From Chloroflexota bacterium (GTDB lineage Bacteria > Chloroflexota > Anaerolineae > Aggregatilineales > Phototrophicaceae): DNA of 37,140 bases. This document shows positions 33,952 through 37,140 of the stretch, one piece after another. The translations under genes and the position numbers were made by a program. The notes beneath the pieces are model-generated. The model worked only from the letters and a program-made list of their open reading frames with translations, made no database searches and was not told the origin of the DNA. The stretch's first letter is position 1; the number at the start of each line of letters is the position of its first letter. The stretch spans positions 1 through 37,140 of the forward strand of contig JAPOWK010000137.1 of assembly GCA_026707665.1 (NCBI GenBank), in the 5' to 3' direction.

Positions 33952-34147
33952 GCGCCCGTCGGGTCTGCCGTGTCTCCAGGCATGCGGCGGAGATCTCCAC
34001 CATGACCGCGAGCCATCCGCGCTCGAGAGCCGCGCTGGAAACTCATCTCTTTTTTGCGCGCCGCTTCGAATTGACTGCATACCAAAATGCGCTTCGAACA
34101 TTTACGGTTCTTAGCTGGCGTTACTGTTTGAGAGAAAGCGCATAATC

Positions 34148-36049
34148 GTGTCGAGGCTGAAGCATCCACCATCGCGTGTTGACGCCGCGCTCGGGCATTG
34201 GCTTTGGGCTGTTCCGGCGCTGCTGATCGTGGCGTTGATCGCGGTCCCGGAATTAGACAGATACTCAACAACACAGGACGAGTTCCGCACGTTGATCAAT
34301 GTGGGCTGGGTGGTTGACGGGCCGTATTCGCCGCTCGATGTGTTGCAATCGCTAGCGCGTCGGAGTGCTCAGCAGGCGCCCCTGTATTTTTGGCTGGTAA
34401 ATCTATGGGGCAATTTTGTTCCGCAAGAAATCATGTTTGCCCGTATCGTTACGGTCTACTGCGGGCTGGTGTTTCTGGCAGTCTGTTTCCGCACGATCCG
34501 CGATTATGTCGCCCCGGTTTGCGGGTTAATGGCCTTGGCGATTATCGCCAGCAACGCGTTTCAAAATCTCTACATAACTTATGCGCGCATGTATACAGTT
34601 TTCTTGCTCACAACGGCGTTGGCGCTATGGATCTATCTGCGAATCATTCAGCGCCGCAGTGAGCCAAAGCGCCGCGATTATGCCGCCTTCTGCTTGGCTT
34701 GCCTGGCGCTGGCCGCCAGCCACGCCATGAGCTTCATTTTTTTTCTGGCGGTGGGCGCCTTTCACCTGCTGCGGGCGCCGAAGGGAGGGCGTTGGCTGCG
34801 CGTTTGCGGCTGCGTAGCGACTGCGATGTTACTGTTTGCGCCTTGGGCTTATGTCATGGTCTCCAAGGGCGCTCCGATTACCCGTACAATGGAGAAGAAC
34901 CGAACTTCCCAAACGATAGAAGTCTTGCAAACTTGGGCTGAGTTGATTTCCAACGGAAGCCCGATCCTGCTTTTGATTCCGCTGGCTGGGCTTGCCCTCG
35001 CCTGGCGCTGGCGATATATCGGTCTCAAGAGCCCGCTTCTGCTGATATTCTACTACGTCGTAGTCGTGATGCTTGTCGAGGAAACGGTTGGTTTGTTGAG
35101 TGTTATACGCCTGCGATACCTGCTGCCGGGAGTCTATTTGCTATTGCTGTCGCAAGCGGCGGGTTTATACGCGCTTTATCGATATCGCCGCTGGATGTGC
35201 CTGCTCGCGCTGCTCTGGATAGTCGCCGGCCTCTCTTACCATTCCTACCGAACCGCGGACGGTTGGAGACCAAGCGGAAGAGACCGCTCGCTCAACATGG
35301 AACAGGCGCCATTTCACGCCCTAGGCCGACATGCCCGCAGCACAGGTGCCACGGCAGACATATACGCGTACAAGACAGAGTCGCGCGGATTGCTTGAAGG
35401 GCAACTGGGTATCACCCCCGTTAATCACTTCTTTGACATGGGCGCTGTGGATCTCTCCGCTATTCCATCTCCAAATGCACTGAAGGTTCAGATGTCGTGG
35501 AACTCAATCACCGCGCCATCGGTATGGATCTATTACCAAACTTCCGCGGTGGATACGGCTGAAGCCGAGGCTTTGGACCGCATCATGAAAAGCTTCCATT
35601 ACACGCGTTGCCAAGAGTTGGACTTCGCGCTTGATACAGTTCTGCGCAAGTATTGGTGGAGTTCGCTGTCGTGCCGGGCGCCGCAGCCACAAGTGTCAGC
35701 GGAAACCGAGTTGATCAAGTATCAGTTTCTGGGCGCGCGTCTGACCGACAGCGGCGAGGCAATCGCCTTCAGCGACAAGTGGATGGCCCAGGCTGGCGCG
35801 GACGCGGCGCCGTACCAGATGTCTTATCAGCTGTTGAATGAAGACAGGGGAAATGTGGCGCAATTGGACCTGCCCTTGCGGCATGAGGGGAAAGCGCGGC
35901 AGTTCACGATAGACATTTCGCGCGCGCCAGCAGGGCGTTATAGTCTCGCAACAGTGCTTTATGAGCCGGCGAGTGGAGAACGGCTCAAATGGTCGGATGG
36001 CAACGAATTTATACCGGAGATGCTTATACTGGCTCATATCGAGCTCTAG
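34148..36049 (+). CDS. GT-C type (PMT/ArnT-like) membrane glycosyltransferase
   Basis: 633 residues from GTG 34148. The first loop after the N-terminal helix contains YSTTQDEFRT (Asp44, Glu45), the acidic pair position of GT-C enzymes. About ten further hydrophobic helices extend to about residue 375. A soluble extracytoplasmic C-terminal region (about 380-633) ends in a beta-rich domain with PAGRYSLATVLYEPASGERLKW, comparable with the tail of the other glycosyltransferase at 19812-21902. It probably transfers a sugar from a polyprenyl carrier. Acceptor unknown. The start is uncertain (no strong ribosome binding site). It precedes the pheS T-box leader, from which it is independent. Confidence 0.78.
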   Translation: MSRLKHPPSRVDAALGHWLWAVPALLIVALIAVPELDRYSTTQDEFRTLINVGWVVDGPYSPLDVLQSLARRSAQQAPLYFWLVNLWGNFVPQEIMFARIVTVYCGLVFLAVCFRTIRDYVAPVCGLMALAIIASNAFQNLYITYARMYTVFLLTTALALWIYLRIIQRRSEPKRRDYAAFCLACLALAASHAMSFIFFLAVGAFHLLRAPKGGRWLRVCGCVATAMLLFAPWAYVMVSKGAPITRTMEKNRTSQTIEVLQTWAELISNGSPILLLIPLAGLALAWRWRYIGLKSPLLLIFYYVVVVMLVEETVGLLSVIRLRYLLPGVYLLLLSQAAGLYALYRYRRWMCLLALLWIVAGLSYHSYRTADGWRPSGRDRSLNMEQAPFHALGRHARSTGATADIYAYKTESRGLLEGQLGITPVNHFFDMGAVDLSAIPSPNALKVQMSWNSITAPSVWIYYQTSAVDTAEAEALDRIMKSFHYTRCQELDFALDTVLRKYWWSSLSCRAPQPQVSAETELIKYQFLGARLTDSGEAIAFSDKWMAQAGADAAPYQMSYQLLNEDRGNVAQLDLPLRHEGKARQFTIDISRAPAGRYSLATVLYEPASGERLKWSDGNEFIPEMLILAHIEL

Positions 36050-36123
36050 CGGAGCTGGCTCTGGGGCATTGTAGAATGCCATCGCCGCCTACGGTTGGAA
36101 TCGGCAAACAGCCGATAATCTAC

Positions 36124-36153
36124 TTGACATTCTGTGGCGCGGCGCAGGATAAT
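36124..36153 (+). promoter_or_regulatory. Sigma-70-type promoter of the pheS T-box leader
   Basis: Perfect TTGACA (36124-36129), an 18-base spacer, and GATAAT (36148-36153). Transcription should start near 36160, immediately before the structured leader. Confidence 0.75.
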
Positions 36154-36164
36154 GTGTAGGTTGC

Positions 36165-36452
36165 AATGACAGGTTTAAGAGCGACGACGAAGACAGTCTG
36201 CATGGGCACGGTGACGTGCCTGCCGACTCAGGGAGCGGGTGCCAGGGACTGGAAGCATCCGCGGCGGCAGTTGCAGAATTCCCTTCCGAGCTGACGGGTG
36301 AACGGGCGACACTATCTGTGCCTGAGTAGTCCGCATCGCCGGCCCGGCGTGAATGGGCGAAATGAGTGCAGCGCTGGCAAGAGGCGCTGAATCAGGGTGG
36401 TACCGCGGGATCGTTCGCGCTCTCGTCCCTTGATGGACTGAGGGCGTTTTTT
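36165..36452 (+). promoter_or_regulatory. T-box riboswitch (Phe, UUC specifier) controlling pheS
   Basis: A 290-base leader carrying the T-box core AGGGTGGTACCGCGG (36394-36408), which pairs with the acceptor end of uncharged tRNA. Upstream, the 3' side of Stem I shows the familiar AGCGGG...GGAAGC...GAA-UUC-CCUUCCGAGC pattern. The specifier is UUC at 36279-36281, a Phe codon, agreeing with the pheS gene that follows. Uncharged tRNA-Phe should stabilise the antiterminator and allow transcription. The terminator is listed separately. The leader fills most of the 450-base gene-free stretch. Confidence 0.93.
36418..36452 (+). terminator. Rho-independent terminator of the T-box leader
   Basis: CGCTCTC-GTCC (36418-36428) pairs with GGAC-T-GAGGGCG (36435-36446, one bulged T), followed by six T. 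The CCCT at 36427-36430 can instead pair with AGGG (36394-36397) in the antiterminator. Confidence 0.85.
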
Positions 36453-36503
36453 GTGGGAGGCGACTCCCGGTCGAAATGCGGAGCGAAAGGCGAAAGGGAA
36501 ACG

Positions 36504-37140
36504 ATGTCTGATTCTATTGTGGAGATTCGGCGGGTCGCGCTGGATGCGCTGCGAACCGTCAAAGATCGTGATGCGCTAGCCGATTGGCGCAGCCAGCACC
36601 TGGGCCGGCGGGGCGCGGTGAGCGCCTTGTTTGGCACGATTGGGAGGCTGCCACCGGAAGAGCGCGCCAGCTTCGGGCAGCGCGTGAATGCCTTGCAGCA
36701 GGAGCTCAACCAGGCATTTGAAGAGCGCGAGACCTTGGTCCAGAGCCATTTGCTGGCTCGCGATCTGGAAGAAGGCGAGATCGATATCAGCTTGCCGGCC
36801 AATCCGCGGGGGCGCGGAGGGCTGCACCCTTCCACCCGCACCCATCGCGAATTCCAAATGATCTGGGCTGATATGGGCTTCCAGGTTTATCGGAGCCGCG
36901 ATGTCGAAGCGGACGAATTTAACTTCACGCTGCTCAACTTGCCCCCGCATCATCCAGCGCGCGATATGCAGGATACCTTTTACACGAAGGATCCTCGCGT
37001 TTTGCTGCGCACGCACACCTCTCCCGGGCAGATACGGGCAATGCGCGAGCTCGGCGACAATGGCAGCAAGCCGATTCGCGTGATTTTGCCGGGCATGTGC
37101 TACCGGCAGGAGCAGGTGACGGCGCGCAGCGAGATACAGT
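36504..37140 (+). CDS. pheS: Phenylalanine-tRNA ligase alpha subunit (partial, runs off the right edge)
   Basis: 212 codons are visible. The N-terminal coiled-coil (about 1-85) includes the LGRRGAVSALFGTIGRLPPEER segment that contacts tRNA-Phe. The class II synthetase core begins with LHPSTRTHREFQMIW, then DFNFT-like DEFNFTLLNLPPHHPARDMQDTFY, RTHTSPGQIRAM (motif 2 region) and PGMCYRQEQVTARSE. It charges tRNA-Phe together with PheT. AAGGGA precedes the ATG, and the gene sits 51 bases after the T-box terminator. pheT presumably follows outside the window. Confidence 0.96.
   Translation, partial: MSDSIVEIRRVALDALRTVKDRDALADWRSQHLGRRGAVSALFGTIGRLPPEERASFGQRVNALQQELNQAFEERETLVQSHLLARDLEEGEIDISLPANPRGRGGLHPSTRTHREFQMIWADMGFQVYRSRDVEADEFNFTLLNLPPHHPARDMQDTFYTKDPRVLLRTHTSPGQIRAMRELGDNGSKPIRVILPGMCYRQEQVTARSEIQ

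Overview
This looks like a chromosomal segment of an uncultured or poorly studied member of the Chloroflexota, most likely Anaerolineae-like. The evidence is indirect. GC content is fairly high, and secreted or membrane proteins carry long Pro/Thr linkers of the PTPTP type. There is a RodZ-like protein with a Pro/Thr tail, a T-box leader in front of pheS, and many G/C-rich palindromic intergenic repeats. No rRNA gene is present to settle the taxonomy, and I saw no tRNA gene.

Left part (1-9712): an ArsA/Get3-type ATPase (minus strand, running off the left edge), a VOC-fold protein, an AlkC-type DNA alkylation-repair protein, and a large CehA/McbA-like PHP-domain hydrolase. Next comes a REP-associated (RAYT/Y1) transposase flanked by a perfect 25-bp inverted repeat, then a small uncharacterised gene divergent from xseA-xseB and an RlmI-type rRNA methyltransferase.

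Middle (9713-18180): repeat-rich spacers surround an SDR dehydrogenase and murJ. These are followed by rplI, a rodZ-like gene, two different DUF4303-like genes and rimO. Between rodZ and rimO is the most interesting structure in the window. Two divergent DUF4303-like genes stand in tandem. Each is preceded by the same 47-bp rodZ tail (with ribosome binding site) and followed by a nearly identical rimO head, so an incomplete rodZ/rimO junction sits between them. This looks like a locus that gains alternative accessory genes by recombination in conserved flanks.

Right part (18179-37140): on the minus strand, a GT-C glycosyltransferase, ribonuclease Z and O-methyltransferase form a tightly overlapping group. 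Behind them lie three clan GH-A-like glycoside hydrolases, the largest fused to a GH18-like domain that has lost its catalytic acids. A KDPG-aldolase-like gene diverges from a glycerate kinase gene. proB and proA, normally adjacent, are separated by a Uma2-type nuclease gene and an inverted polytopic membrane protein gene. A second GT-C glycosyltransferase follows. The window ends with a well-formed Phe T-box (UUC specifier, promoter, antiterminator, terminator) controlling pheS, which runs off the right edge.

The segment is mostly housekeeping and envelope genes. Accessory material is concentrated in the RAYT/REP elements, the composite palindromic repeats, the DUF4303-like array, and the Uma2 and GH/GT islands.
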